A DNA stretch of 64,000 bases from Lysinibacillus sp. FSL W8-0992. Lineage in GTDB: Bacteria; Bacillota; Bacilli; Bacillales_A; Planococcaceae. The position numbers and the translations under genes were made by a program. Below are positions 47,568 to 56,156 of this stretch, in pieces. Location: the NCBI RefSeq assembly GCF_038008685.1, contig NZ_JBBOZQ010000001.1, positions 434,001 through 498,000 on the forward strand, read 5' to 3'. The notes below the pieces were generated by a model. That model was not told the origin of the DNA and ran no database searches. It worked only from the letters and a program-made list of their open reading frames with translations. Position 1 is the stretch's first letter. Each line of letters starts with the position of its first letter.

Positions 47568-47803
47568 TGAAATAGTATTAAGCTGTATGAACTTCCTTAT
47601 TATAAATATCCATTTTTATAATTTCAATATGAATATGCATAATAAGCTGATACTTTACTTCATTCGGCAGAGGCTTATATCTACAACCGAACAAAGTTTA
47701 AATTTTCGGAATTTAATGGTATTTACGCATTTTTTTGGCGTAAACGTTCGTGTTTTCAATCAATGCTCTGATTATATCAGACTATTTTCGACCTTGCTAG
47801 TCA
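47568..47803. other. Promoter region of the xpt operon and 3' flank of kimA
   Basis: AT-rich, no credible gene. The promoter for the riboswitch transcript must lie in its left part. No clear terminator for kimA was identified here. Confidence 0.4.
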
Positions 47804-49627
47804 TTATTTCGATAAATGGAAAGGTACAGTCATAATGACGACATTTTTGTGAAATAACAGCGATGTTCGAATTAATAGACTAGATTGATTGTGTAGCATA
47901 TGCTGCCAACCTTTCTTCGGTAAAAACTGCGGAATAACGACTGTTACTTGGTAGTCCGATTTCGCATATTGGTGTTCCACTTTATCGATAAACTTTTTCA
48001 AAGGCTGTGTAATGCTACGATATGGCGAATAATAAGTGACAAGTCGCACATCTGGTTGCCACGCTTTCCACTTTTCTTCAAAGGCTTTTGCATCCGCTTG
48101 ATCGAATGCTACATAAAAGGCTATTATTTTATCAACATTTAAAGATTGCGCATAGTGCAGTGAATTTTCCACCACTTTCGTAATACCCGCTACCGGCACG
48201 ACAAAGACATTCCCCTCAACTTTCAGTAATGCTTCTCCATTTAGTCGTAGTTGTTCCCCGACTGCATTGTAGTGATGCTTAATGCGATGAAACATCCAAA
48301 TAATAAGCGGTAAAAAGATGAATACCGGCCATACTTGAGGTAGTTTTGTGACAAAAAACATCATCGCCACTACAAAAGAAATGACTGCCCCTATTGTGTT
48401 GATAACAAATTTCATAACCCAGCCATTAGGCTTTTCACGCCACCATTTACGCATCATCCCAGACTGCGCTAATGTAAATGGTATAAATACACCTACTGCA
48501 TAGAGTGGAATTAAATGCTCTGTTGTGCCATCAAACAAAATAATAAGCACAATAGCTGCTAGCCCAAGCATCATGATCCCATTTGAATAGCCAAGTCGAT
48601 CGCCACGGATTTGAAATATTCTTGGAATAAAGCCGTCTTTCGATAAATTGACTGCCAGTAAAGGAAATGCTGAATAGCCAGTATTCGCAGCAAGCACTAA
48701 AATCATTGCTGTTGTTCCTTGCACAATATAATAAAATACATTGCGTCCCACACTCGCTTCGGCAATTTGCGAAACAACCGTTGCTTGTGCATTTGGAGCG
48801 ACTCCGTAGAAATAAGCTAAGCTTACAATGCCAATAAATAATACTGCTAAAATACTACCCATCGCTAATAGCGTTTTTGCTGCATTAACGGGTGCAGGAC
48901 TTTTGAAATTCGGAATTGCATTAGATATTGCCTCTACACCAGTTAATGCCGAGCTTCCTGAGGCAAATGCCTTTAATAATAAAAACAAACTAATGCCCGC
49001 AACTGGCGTTCCAATTTTAGGATGTAAATCAGCTGGCACTTGCCCTGTTGCTACATTATAGATTCCTATGCCAATGAGCAATATCATCACAACGACGAAT
49101 AAATAAACAGGGTACGCTAAAATAGACGCTGATTCCGTAACCCCACGTAAATTTAAAATCGTTAAGCAAATAACAAAAAACACAGCAATCGGAACGTTAT
49201 AAGCATGCAAACTTGGGAATGCTGAAGTAATAGCATCTGTCCCTGCTGATACACTTACAGCGACAGTTAAAATATAATCAACGAGTAATGACCCACCCGC
49301 TACTAGACCTGCATTCACACCTAAATTTTCGCGGGACACGACATATGCCCCACCACCATGTGGATATGCGAAAATAACTTGTCGATACGATAAAGTGAGT
49401 GCCACAAGTAGCACTACTACCCCTGCCGCAATCGGTAACGAATACCAAAAGGCAACCGTACTGACAGTCATGAGCACAATTAAAATTTGCTCTGGACCGT
49501 ATGCAACTGATGACAATGCATCAGAAGATAATATGGCCAGTGCCTTTGTTTTACTAAGCTTTTGTTCCCCTAATGCATCGGATTTCAATGGTTTACCGAT
49601 AACATAACGTTTGAATGAGGATTTCAT
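47804..49627 (-). CDS. kimA: Potassium importer KimA
   Basis: A 607-residue APC-superfamily permease, the same length as Bacillus KimA (YdaO). The start at 49627 follows GAAGGTG. Residues 1-450 hold about 12 helices, with LSSDALSSVAYGPEQIL near 35-51 and SSALTGVEAISNAIP. The last 150 residues are a soluble domain that in KimA relates to c-di-AMP control. It is a high-affinity potassium/proton symporter. The c-di-AMP riboswitch upstream supports the assignment strongly: high c-di-AMP (high potassium) stops transcription. Confidence 0.95.
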   Translation of the reverse strand: MKSSFKRYVIGKPLKSDALGEQKLSKTKALAILSSDALSSVAYGPEQILIVLMTVSTVAFWYSLPIAAGVVVLLVALTLSYRQVIFAYPHGGGAYVVSRENLGVNAGLVAGGSLLVDYILTVAVSVSAGTDAITSAFPSLHAYNVPIAVFFVICLTILNLRGVTESASILAYPVYLFVVVMILLIGIGIYNVATGQVPADLHPKIGTPVAGISLFLLLKAFASGSSALTGVEAISNAIPNFKSPAPVNAAKTLLAMGSILAVLFIGIVSLAYFYGVAPNAQATVVSQIAEASVGRNVFYYIVQGTTAMILVLAANTGYSAFPLLAVNLSKDGFIPRIFQIRGDRLGYSNGIMMLGLAAIVLIILFDGTTEHLIPLYAVGVFIPFTLAQSGMMRKWWREKPNGWVMKFVINTIGAVISFVVAMMFFVTKLPQVWPVFIFLPLIIWMFHRIKHHYNAVGEQLRLNGEALLKVEGNVFVVPVAGITKVVENSLHYAQSLNVDKIIAFYVAFDQADAKAFEEKWKAWQPDVRLVTYYSPYRSITQPLKKFIDKVEHQYAKSDYQVTVVIPQFLPKKGWQHMLHNQSSLLIRTSLLFHKNVVIMTVPFHLSK

Positions 49628-49738
49628 CCTTAACACCTTCTAGATTCATAGAGTGTGTTTCGCATTTCTAAATCGATTACACCTTTCGCATAATCGGTCT
49701 CTTTATATCTACTGGGGCTTTTTCGTACAGAATGCCAT

Positions 49739-49783
49739 CAAAAAAAACGCCTACAAGTCATCACTAAATACGACTTGTAGACG
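49739..49783 (-). terminator. Expression-platform terminator of the kimA riboswitch
   Basis: A 12-pair stem with one G-T pair (49783-49772 with 49759-49748 on the minus strand), followed by eight or more T. It lies between the aptamer and kimA. Confidence 0.9.
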
Positions 49784-49811
49784 CTCTAACGTCTGACAAG
49801 CTCCAACTTTT

Positions 49812-49952
49812 CTGCTCTTAACGCTTACGAGGTTAGCTGTCGGATTCGGGCCTGAGTAGCCCTACTCTTTAAAAAGAGATTCACCCCAAGAATTGTTTAA
49901 ACAATCCACTAAAATTGGGTCCCCCGCGTTTAATTGCTTCAGCGATTTAGAA
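49812..49952 (-). promoter_or_regulatory. c-di-AMP riboswitch (ydaO-yuaA class)
   Basis: The minus-strand sequence has the class hallmarks in order: ATCGCTGAAGC, GGGGGACCCA, CTTGGGGTGAATC, AGAGTAGGGCTACTC, GGCCCGAATCCGACAGC and TAACCTCGTAAGCG. Boundaries are approximate. It precedes an intrinsic terminator and kimA, the potassium importer normally shut off by c-di-AMP. Confidence 0.95.
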
Positions 49953-50068
49953 ATTTGAAACTTTTATAATGATGTCATATTACGCCTGTAAATTAAAAAA
50001 GTAAAGAAGATATTGCCCGGTTTTCGTAAATTTTTTCTTATTCTCAGAGACAAGCTTTTATCAGCTGT

Positions 50069-50194
50069 TTATCGGCGATTCGGCGTGGTTTATCGACGAT
50101 TCTTACCGGTTTACTGGCGATTCGGCTGGCTTTACTGGCGATTTTCACTGGTTCACGGGCGATTCGGCTCATTTTATCGGCGATTTTCAAAATT
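50069..50194. repeat. Six imperfect 21-bp tandem repeats
   Basis: Units start at 50069, 50090, 50111, 50132, 50153 and 50174; most carry TTAYYGGCGATTCGGC or TTATCGGCGATTTTC. The unit length is a multiple of three, so the array creates a 65-residue open frame (YRRF/YWRF repeats) with no ribosome binding site that is not credible as a gene. It lies between the divergent kimA leader and the mntH promoter. Confidence 0.85.
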
Positions 50195-50219
50195 TATAAA
50201 AAATTTATGAGCAAACTTC

Positions 50220-50277
50220 TTCACATTTTTTAATTCTAGCTATAGAATAGTAGTATTATTATTTTCCCACAGGAAAC
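50220..50277 (+). promoter_or_regulatory. mntH promoter with MntR-like operator
   Basis: TTCACA (50220-50225), 17 bases, TAGAAT (50243-50248) form a likely promoter. Just downstream TTTTCC-CACA-GGAAAC (50262-50277) has the same half-sites and spacing as the MntR box known before Bacillus mntH, so manganese-dependent repression is likely. Confidence 0.65.
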
Positions 50278-50317
50278 TTTATTTCATTTACGATACTTTT
50301 TGAAACGAGGGAACAAG

Positions 50318-51583
50318 ATGGCCTATAAACAAATTACAAAACCGGCAGCCCAAGCTGTTTTAGATGGAGACATAAAAGGCTGGCGACGAATTTTACCCTT
50401 TCTAGGTCCGGCATTTATTGCAGCTGTTGCCTATATAGATCCCGGCAACTTTGCTACAAATATTACCGCTGGCTCTCAGTATGGTTATTTACTACTTTGG
50501 GTTATTGCCTTTTCAAATTTAATGGCTGTACTGATTCAATCTTTATCAGCAAAACTCGGTATTGCTACCGGAAAAAACTTGCCAGAAGTAGCAAGGGAGA
50601 ATTTTTCTAAAAAAACTTCTATATTTTTATGGATACAGGCTGAACTTGTAATCATTGCAACCGACCTCGCTGAATTTATCGGTGCTGCCCTCGGTCTATA
50701 TTTATTATTTGATATTCCGATGCTACCTGCCGCACTTATTACTGCAATTGGTTCTTTTGCAATTTTAGAGCTACAGCGTAGAGGCTTTAGAGCTTTTGAA
50801 GCGGGCATTTCGGGTATGGTGCTAATTGTTGTGCTAGCATTTGCGTTCCAAACATTTTTAGCCCAACCGGATTGGGGCGAAGTGACATTAGGAATGCTGA
50901 CACCACAATTTGACGGTGTCGATTCACTCTTACTTGCAACAGGTATATTAGGAGCTACTGTGATGCCACACGCAATCTATTTACATTCTTCCTTAACACA
51001 AAATCGTGTGGTTGGTCGTAATGACAACGAAAAACGACGTATTTTCCGATTTGAGTTTATCGATATTGTGATTGCAATGATTATTGCTGGTGCGATTAAC
51101 ATGAGTATGCTAATCATTGCAGCAGCAGTGTTCCATACGCAAGGCTTAGTAGTCGAAGATTTAGATATCGCCTATAACGGTTTACGAGAAGCTCTTGGAC
51201 CAATGGCGGCTGTGTCTTTCGGACTTGGATTACTCATTGCAGGGCTTGCAAGCTCTTCTGTTGGGACATTAGCAGGCGACGTTGTTATGCAAGGCTTCAT
51301 CCAACGAAAAATCCCTCTATATTTACGTAGAGCGATTACAATGATTCCACCTTTGGTTATTATTGCAGCAGGTGTCAATGCAACCTATGCACTTGTGTTA
51401 AGTCAAGTAATCTTATCATTCGGTATTGCATTTGCGCTTATCCCACTTGTGATGTTTACAAGTAAAAAGGACATAATGGGTAGCCTGGTCAATCACCGTA
51501 TCACAACAATTCTTGGTTGGCTTGTCGTTGTAATAGTAGTTGCGTTAAATATCTACTTATTATGGGAAACGCTATTTGCTTAA
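50318..51583 (+). CDS. mntH: Nramp family manganese transporter
   Basis: A 421-residue, 11-helix Nramp protein (start 50318 after GAGGG). Metal-site motifs are DPGN in YIDPGNFATN on helix 1 and MPHAIYLHSS on helix 6. It imports Mn(II), sometimes Fe(II), with protons. An MntR-like site in its leader fits that role. It is a single gene ending in a strong terminator. Confidence 0.94.
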   Translation: MAYKQITKPAAQAVLDGDIKGWRRILPFLGPAFIAAVAYIDPGNFATNITAGSQYGYLLLWVIAFSNLMAVLIQSLSAKLGIATGKNLPEVARENFSKKTSIFLWIQAELVIIATDLAEFIGAALGLYLLFDIPMLPAALITAIGSFAILELQRRGFRAFEAGISGMVLIVVLAFAFQTFLAQPDWGEVTLGMLTPQFDGVDSLLLATGILGATVMPHAIYLHSSLTQNRVVGRNDNEKRRIFRFEFIDIVIAMIIAGAINMSMLIIAAAVFHTQGLVVEDLDIAYNGLREALGPMAAVSFGLGLLIAGLASSSVGTLAGDVVMQGFIQRKIPLYLRRAITMIPPLVIIAAGVNATYALVLSQVILSFGIAFALIPLVMFTSKKDIMGSLVNHRITTILGWLVVVIVVALNIYLLWETLFA

Positions 51584-51606
51584 ATAATGATACTAGGATA
51601 AATGAG

Positions 51607-51646
51607 AAAAAGTGTTAGATTGATTGCGATCAATCTAACACTTTTT
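51607..51646 (+). terminator. Terminator of mntH
   Basis: Perfect 18-base stem (51607-51624 with 51629-51646) with a four-base loop and T-run. Confidence 0.9.
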
Positions 51647-51740
51647 TATGCCGTTGCTCTCTGCTAAATTTTCACTATTGCCACATAAAAGCATTTCCAG
51701 CGCGGACTGCTGTTGAGAGGGGCGCCATGCCTATTGTATT

Positions 51741-52055
51741 TTAAGAAAGTGCCTTTAACCCTACAACTCCAATGATGATACAGCATACACTTGCTAAGCG
51801 GCCTTTACTTTTTGACTCACCAAAAAACATCATATTGATTAAGACTGCCCCTGCCGTACCAATACCTATCCATACTGCATAAGCCGTACTCGTTTGTAAA
51901 AATTCAAATGATTTATATAAAAAGCTAAGTGACGCAGCAAATCCCCCTACATAGAGCAGCATGCTGATAAATCCCTTTTTCGTGCTATATTTTTTCAGAC
52001 CAATGACAGATACAAGTTCACTCGCTGCAGCTAAAAAAACAAAAAGCCATCCCAT
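51741..52055 (-). CDS. Small multidrug resistance (SMR) subunit 2
   Basis: A 104-residue, four-helix SMR protein. The key glutamate is in AAASELVSVIGLK on helix 1, and STAYAVWIGIGTAGAVL is the conserved helix-3 segment. It starts one base after the stop of another SMR gene, the layout of heterodimeric pumps such as YkkCD or MdtJI. Candidate cargos are guanidinium, polyamines or quaternary ammonium compounds. No guanidine riboswitch is present upstream. Confidence 0.92.
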   Translation of the reverse strand: MGWLFVFLAAASELVSVIGLKKYSTKKGFISMLLYVGGFAASLSFLYKSFEFLQTSTAYAVWIGIGTAGAVLINMMFFGESKSKGRLASVCCIIIGVVGLKALS

Positions 52056-52056
52056 A

Positions 52057-52404
52057 CTATATCACCTCTTTTGTACGTTTATTCTCTTCAACGGTATCAG
52101 AAACTTTTAAGCCAATAACTCCTACAATCAATATAAAAATAAAGAGAAGCTTACCAATACTGACTACTTGATTAAAAATTAAAATATCCATTAAGGTCGT
52201 CCCCATTGTGCCAATTGCTGCAAATATTGCGTACACTGTTCCAGTTGGTAATTTCTCACATGCCTTTGATAAAAAGTGCAAATCAAGCCCTATAAATATA
52301 ACGATCAATAGCCATTCCCACCAATGAGAAGCCACATTGAAACCATAAATCCATATTAATTCAAAAAAACTAGTTAACCCAACATACAACCAAGCTTTTC
52401 CCAT
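52057..52404 (-). CDS. Small multidrug resistance (SMR) subunit 1
   Basis: A 115-residue, four-helix SMR protein with a charged C-terminal tail (EENKRTKEVI). The helix-1 glutamate is in TSFFELIWIYGF, and GTVYAIFAAIGTMGTTL is helix 3. It is the first of the pair, following GGAGGG. A palindrome in its leader matches one near the divergent deacetylase promoter, so the nearby TetR protein probably controls both. Confidence 0.92.
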   Translation of the reverse strand: MGKAWLYVGLTSFFELIWIYGFNVASHWWEWLLIVIFIGLDLHFLSKACEKLPTGTVYAIFAAIGTMGTTLMDILIFNQVVSIGKLLFIFILIVGVIGLKVSDTVEENKRTKEVI

Positions 52405-52423
52405 AAAAAACCCTCCGTTAATA

Positions 52424-52442
52424 ATGACTGAACTTCATTCAT
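52424..52442. promoter_or_regulatory. Operator-like palindrome upstream of the SMR pair
   Basis: ATGACTGAA-C-TTCATTCAT, a 19-base palindrome with one mismatched pair. A closely related sequence (ATGACTGAA-A-TTCATTTTA) occurs at 53392-53410 beside the divergent deacetylase gene. Confidence 0.6.
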
Positions 52443-52614
52443 TTTTACTGCATAAAAGAACCTACAAGAAAATTTAGTAAAAATCCGCTTTTGAATTCGG
52501 ATTTTGAACACATATTTTTCTTGTTTATAGCAACGTATTACTATAAACAAGACCGTTTATGGATTTCCACCTATATATCAAAAATTCACTGTAATATATT
52601 TTATCTCTGTTCGC

Positions 52615-53202
52615 TTATTTTGTAACAGCCTTGTTTAAGACTAATGCATTAAAAATAAATTCTAATAAATCTTTTTTATCCTCATTGATAAGCTCTTCAT
52701 CTTTGGAATCAAATAAGTATGCACGTTCAGCAGCAGACTCGATTAATCCAAACACCATCTTTGACGTTGCGTAAGAATCAACTGCTATTAAAATTTCACC
52801 CTTTGACTTTGCGCTGTCCAGCTCATTTCTTAGCCAATTATAGTAAGGTGTATACGCATTTACCCAGTCTTTCAAATAATCAGAGGCCGACAATCCAGCA
52901 TAAATAATTGCTACAAGTTCCTTATGCTCTCTCGTCATCATAAATATTGTATCTACTAATTGATTAAATTTTTCAATTAGTGGCGCTTGATCATCCACAT
53001 TTTTTTGTATTGCTTCAAACATATTGTCGACCATTACTTTTGCAATAGCGGGCATAAGTGACATTTTTGAAGGGAAGTACAAATAAAAAGTTCCTTGTGC
53101 AATACCAGCCCTTTTTACAATATCAGCTATTTTTATTTTGTCGATACCTTGTTCTTTAAACAATTGAATAGCAGAGGTTACGATACGTTTTTCCTTATCC
53201 AT
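52615..53202 (-). CDS. TetR/AcrR family regulator
   Basis: A 195-residue repressor. The DNA-binding domain is KRIVTSAIQLFKEQGIDKIKIADIVKRAGIAQGTFYLYFPSK (residues 5-46), followed by a helical ligand domain. It sits between the SMR pair (same strand, downstream) and the divergent deacetylase/permease genes. Shared palindromes in both control regions suggest one regulator for the whole locus. Confidence 0.92.
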   Translation of the reverse strand: MDKEKRIVTSAIQLFKEQGIDKIKIADIVKRAGIAQGTFYLYFPSKMSLMPAIAKVMVDNMFEAIQKNVDDQAPLIEKFNQLVDTIFMMTREHKELVAIIYAGLSASDYLKDWVNAYTPYYNWLRNELDSAKSKGEILIAVDSYATSKMVFGLIESAAERAYLFDSKDEELINEDKKDLLEFIFNALVLNKAVTK

Positions 53203-53348
53203 TATGCGCCCCCTAAAAAATCATGAATTTTTAAAAATTGTAATCCAAACAAAAATAGATTTCAACCTCTTTCTTTTATCCAAAAATTATTATTTCCTAT
53301 AATGGAACAGAAAAATTTATTTAATTTTGATAATTTTTAAAAATTAGT

Positions 53349-53410
53349 TTGACAAATGAACGAGATTCATTTAAATTTTATCCCAAGGAAGATGACTGAA
53401 ATTCATTTTA
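53349..53410 (+). promoter_or_regulatory. Promoter and TetR-type operators of the deacetylase gene
   Basis: TTGACA (53349-53354), 17 bases, TAAATT (53372-53377). The spacer is occupied by AAATGAA-CGAGA-TTCATTT (53354-53372), a perfect seven-base inverted repeat placed to block polymerase. A second site, ATGACTGAA-A-TTCATTTTA, lies at 53392-53410. Confidence 0.75.
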
Positions 53411-53525
53411 AGAAAAAATCTCCCTCAACTAGTATTTTCATAACTGTAAGTACCATTTTCCACCTTGATAAGGGGTGTTACAAGGTGCAAATCGGTATTA
53501 TTTTTTAATCAAAGGGGCGGAATTG

Positions 53526-54644
53526 ATGATGAAAACAGGTTATATTTTTGACGAAAGTTATTTCTGGCACGACAACGGAAGCGGAACATTATATTTACCT
53601 TCGGGTGGTTACTTAGAAACAGATGTGTTTGTCGAACATCCTTCAACAAAGAGACGAATTAATAATTTACTTAATCGTTGTGGCCTAATGAAAAAATTAG
53701 AACAAATTGAGCCACGTTCTGCAACGCGTGAGGAAATTGAAATGTTCCATACAAAGGAATATGTAGATAAAGTTAAGCATTTAAGCGATACAACTGGTGG
53801 AGACGCTGGAGATCATGCCATTGTTGGTATAGGATCATATGAAATTGCTTTACTTTCAACTGGTGGCGCTTTAAAAGCTGTGGATGTTGTGATGAACGGT
53901 GAAGTCGATAATGTTTATGCATTAACTCGCCCACCTGGCCATCATGCAGAAGCTGCAAAAGGCATCGGCTTCTGTATTTTCAATAACGTTGCCATTGCTG
54001 CTAAATACGCAAAGCAAAAATACAATTTAGAAAGAGTTATGGTGTTAGATTGGGACGTTCACCATGGTAATGGAACAGAAAGTGCATTCTATGACACTGA
54101 TGGTGTTTTATTCTTCTCAGTTCATCAGCATTTAAGTTTCCCTAATAATACAGGTTATGCAGAGAACGTAGGTGAGGCTGACGGAAAAGGATTTAACGTG
54201 AACATTCCGCTTCCTCCAGGTACAGGAAATGCAGGCTATATTGAAGCATTTAAGTCTATTGTGGAGCCAATCGTGAACGATTATAAACCAGAGCTAATCA
54301 TTATTTCTGCTGGACAAGATCCAGGTATGTTCGATCCACTTGGACGTATGAACATGACTGCTGAAGGCTTTGCAGATTTAACGAAAATCATGATGAACTT
54401 AGCAAACAAGCATACAGATGGAAAAATCGTCTTTTGTCATGAAGGTGGTTACAGTAACGCTTATGTTCCATTTTGTACATTGCGCATTATTGAAGAATTA
54501 TGTGGTGTGAAAAGCGATGTAGAAGATCCATTCCAAGATTCCCAAGGGTATCCTGACTTTGTAAACGAAGTAGAAAAGAAAGCAATTAATGAAGTCATTT
54601 CAATTCAATCGGCTTACTGGCCATCTTTAAAAGTAACTGTTTAA
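53526..54644 (+). CDS. Class II histone-deacetylase-like amidohydrolase (acetylpolyamine type)
   Basis: A 372-residue zinc amidohydrolase (start 53526 after GGGGCGG; 53529 also possible). Active-site residues: His139-His140 in RPPGHHAE, zinc ligands Asp177 and His179 in DWDVHHGNGT, and Asp265 in SAGQDPG. In bacteria such enzymes remove acetyl groups from acetylpolyamines or similar small amides, or act as lysine deacetylases. A permease gene follows directly, which favours a small imported substrate. Confidence 0.88.
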   Translation: MMKTGYIFDESYFWHDNGSGTLYLPSGGYLETDVFVEHPSTKRRINNLLNRCGLMKKLEQIEPRSATREEIEMFHTKEYVDKVKHLSDTTGGDAGDHAIVGIGSYEIALLSTGGALKAVDVVMNGEVDNVYALTRPPGHHAEAAKGIGFCIFNNVAIAAKYAKQKYNLERVMVLDWDVHHGNGTESAFYDTDGVLFFSVHQHLSFPNNTGYAENVGEADGKGFNVNIPLPPGTGNAGYIEAFKSIVEPIVNDYKPELIIISAGQDPGMFDPLGRMNMTAEGFADLTKIMMNLANKHTDGKIVFCHEGGYSNAYVPFCTLRIIEELCGVKSDVEDPFQDSQGYPDFVNEVEKKAINEVISIQSAYWPSLKVTV

Positions 54645-54696
54645 ATTTAAAACACTATTATTATATTGAAAATAATTAATAAGAGGGAGGGTATCT

Positions 54697-56076
54697 ATGA
54701 GCAATTCTATCGAGGAAATTAGTTATGAACATATTCCTTTAGAACAGCGTAATGGCACTGCCAAAGAGCTATTTTTCACATGGTTTGCCGCAAGTACAGT
54801 TTCTACAACACTTGTAACAGGATCTCTAGCTATCGTATTAGGGTTAAATTTTTGGTGGTCACTCGTTGCTATCCTATTAGGACACGCCATTGGAGCTGCA
54901 ATTATGGCACTCCATTCTGCTACTGGCCCTAAAGCAGGTTTACCACAAGTAGTACAAAGTAGAGCACAATTCGGCTACTTCGGGGCTATCTTGCCTATGC
55001 TAATCATTCTGATCATGTATTTAGGCTACGGCGCAACCAATACCGTGTTAGTCGGACAAGGCATGCAGGAAACACTCGGCCTTAATATGAATGTAACGGT
55101 TATCGTAAGTCTTATTCCAATGGTGCTTCTAGCGATTTTTGGACAAGGCTTACTTCAAAAGTCGATGAAAATCTATACAATTGGCTTTACAGTGGTATTT
55201 ATTATTTTATCTATTATGATTTTAGCGAATGTTTCAATGGATCTTTTAAATGCAGGTAATTTTTCTTTCAGCCAGTTTTTATTAATGACTTCCATTTGTG
55301 TAACATGGCAAATTACGTATGGTCCGTATGTGTCTGACCATTCGAGATTTATCCATCCATCACAATCTAAAAAGGTATTTACTTATAGTTATCTTGGAAG
55401 CTTTGCAAGTTCAGTTTGGTTGATGGTTTTAGGTGCTGCTATTGCCACTATGGTTGTGAATGGTAATGTTATGGCACAAATTAAAGATATGGGCTCATTA
55501 GGTTTCATCATTGCATTACTGTTATCTCTTGGTGTCCTTGTTATTAACTCCTTAAATATTTATGGAGCAGGTATTATTATTTTATCGATTGCGAGTAACT
55601 TTTTAACGTTTAAAACATCTGCTAGACTGCGCACAATTACTTCCATTGCAATTGGTGTCATTATTGCCCTTATTGCCACTTGGAGCTCTAGCAATTTTAT
55701 GGCTAATTTCCAATTATACTTAGGATTTATATTATTCTTTATCATTCCGTGGAGTATGATTACATTAACTGATTTTTATATGTTAAAGAGAGTCCATTAT
55801 CCTCCAGATGAGTTCAACAAAAAGGATGGCATTTTCGGGAAAATTAATATACCAACAATGATTATTTACTTGTTAACCATCTTTATTCAAATTCCATTTA
55901 TTAATACGGAGTTATATGTGGGACCTATTGCAAAAATGCTAGATGGATTAGATATTGCATGGATTGTTGGTGGTGCGGTTTCATTCCTATTGTATATTAG
56001 CTTTGCTAAATTAACGGCACCTGCCAAGCTTTCTGTAGACGTCTATGCAACGTCTAATGTACCTGAGAATAATTAA
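54697..56076 (+). CDS. NCS1 family permease (cytosine/purine type)
   Basis: A 459-residue, 12-helix permease of the nucleobase:cation symporter-1 family. It shows FTWFAASTVSTTLVTGSLA on helix 1, GPKAGLPQVVQSRAQFGYFGA on helix 3, and SDHSRFIHP in the middle. It follows the deacetylase gene by 52 bases with its own GGGAGGG site. Family members carry cytosine, purines, allantoin or related ring compounds; given the partner enzyme, an N-acetylated compound is a possibility, not shown. Confidence 0.88.
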   Translation: MSNSIEEISYEHIPLEQRNGTAKELFFTWFAASTVSTTLVTGSLAIVLGLNFWWSLVAILLGHAIGAAIMALHSATGPKAGLPQVVQSRAQFGYFGAILPMLIILIMYLGYGATNTVLVGQGMQETLGLNMNVTVIVSLIPMVLLAIFGQGLLQKSMKIYTIGFTVVFIILSIMILANVSMDLLNAGNFSFSQFLLMTSICVTWQITYGPYVSDHSRFIHPSQSKKVFTYSYLGSFASSVWLMVLGAAIATMVVNGNVMAQIKDMGSLGFIIALLLSLGVLVINSLNIYGAGIIILSIASNFLTFKTSARLRTITSIAIGVIIALIATWSSSNFMANFQLYLGFILFFIIPWSMITLTDFYMLKRVHYPPDEFNKKDGIFGKINIPTMIIYLLTIFIQIPFINTELYVGPIAKMLDGLDIAWIVGGAVSFLLYISFAKLTAPAKLSVDVYATSNVPENN

Positions 56077-56111
56077 TAAATAAGGTTCGTCAGGCTTCCC
56101 CAGGCCTTTTT

Positions 56112-56146
56112 AAAGCCCCTGTATGGTATTTTCATACAGGGGCTTT
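56112..56146. terminator. Bidirectional terminator after the NCS1 permease
   Basis: Perfect 14-base stem (56112-56125 with 56133-56146) between converging genes, flanked by T-rich sequence. Confidence 0.85.
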
Positions 56147-56156
56147 ACTTATGTTA

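Noticed and set aside
50013..50210. 65-residue plus-strand open frame with YRRF/YWRF repeats
   Set aside because: It is produced by a 21-base tandem repeat whose length is a multiple of three; no ribosome binding site and no terminator of its own.
52405..52614. Guanidine riboswitch before the SMR pair
   Set aside because: Paired SMR genes often follow a guanidine-I riboswitch, so I looked for its conserved ACGR-type loops; the region shows only an AT-rich leader and a palindromic operator.
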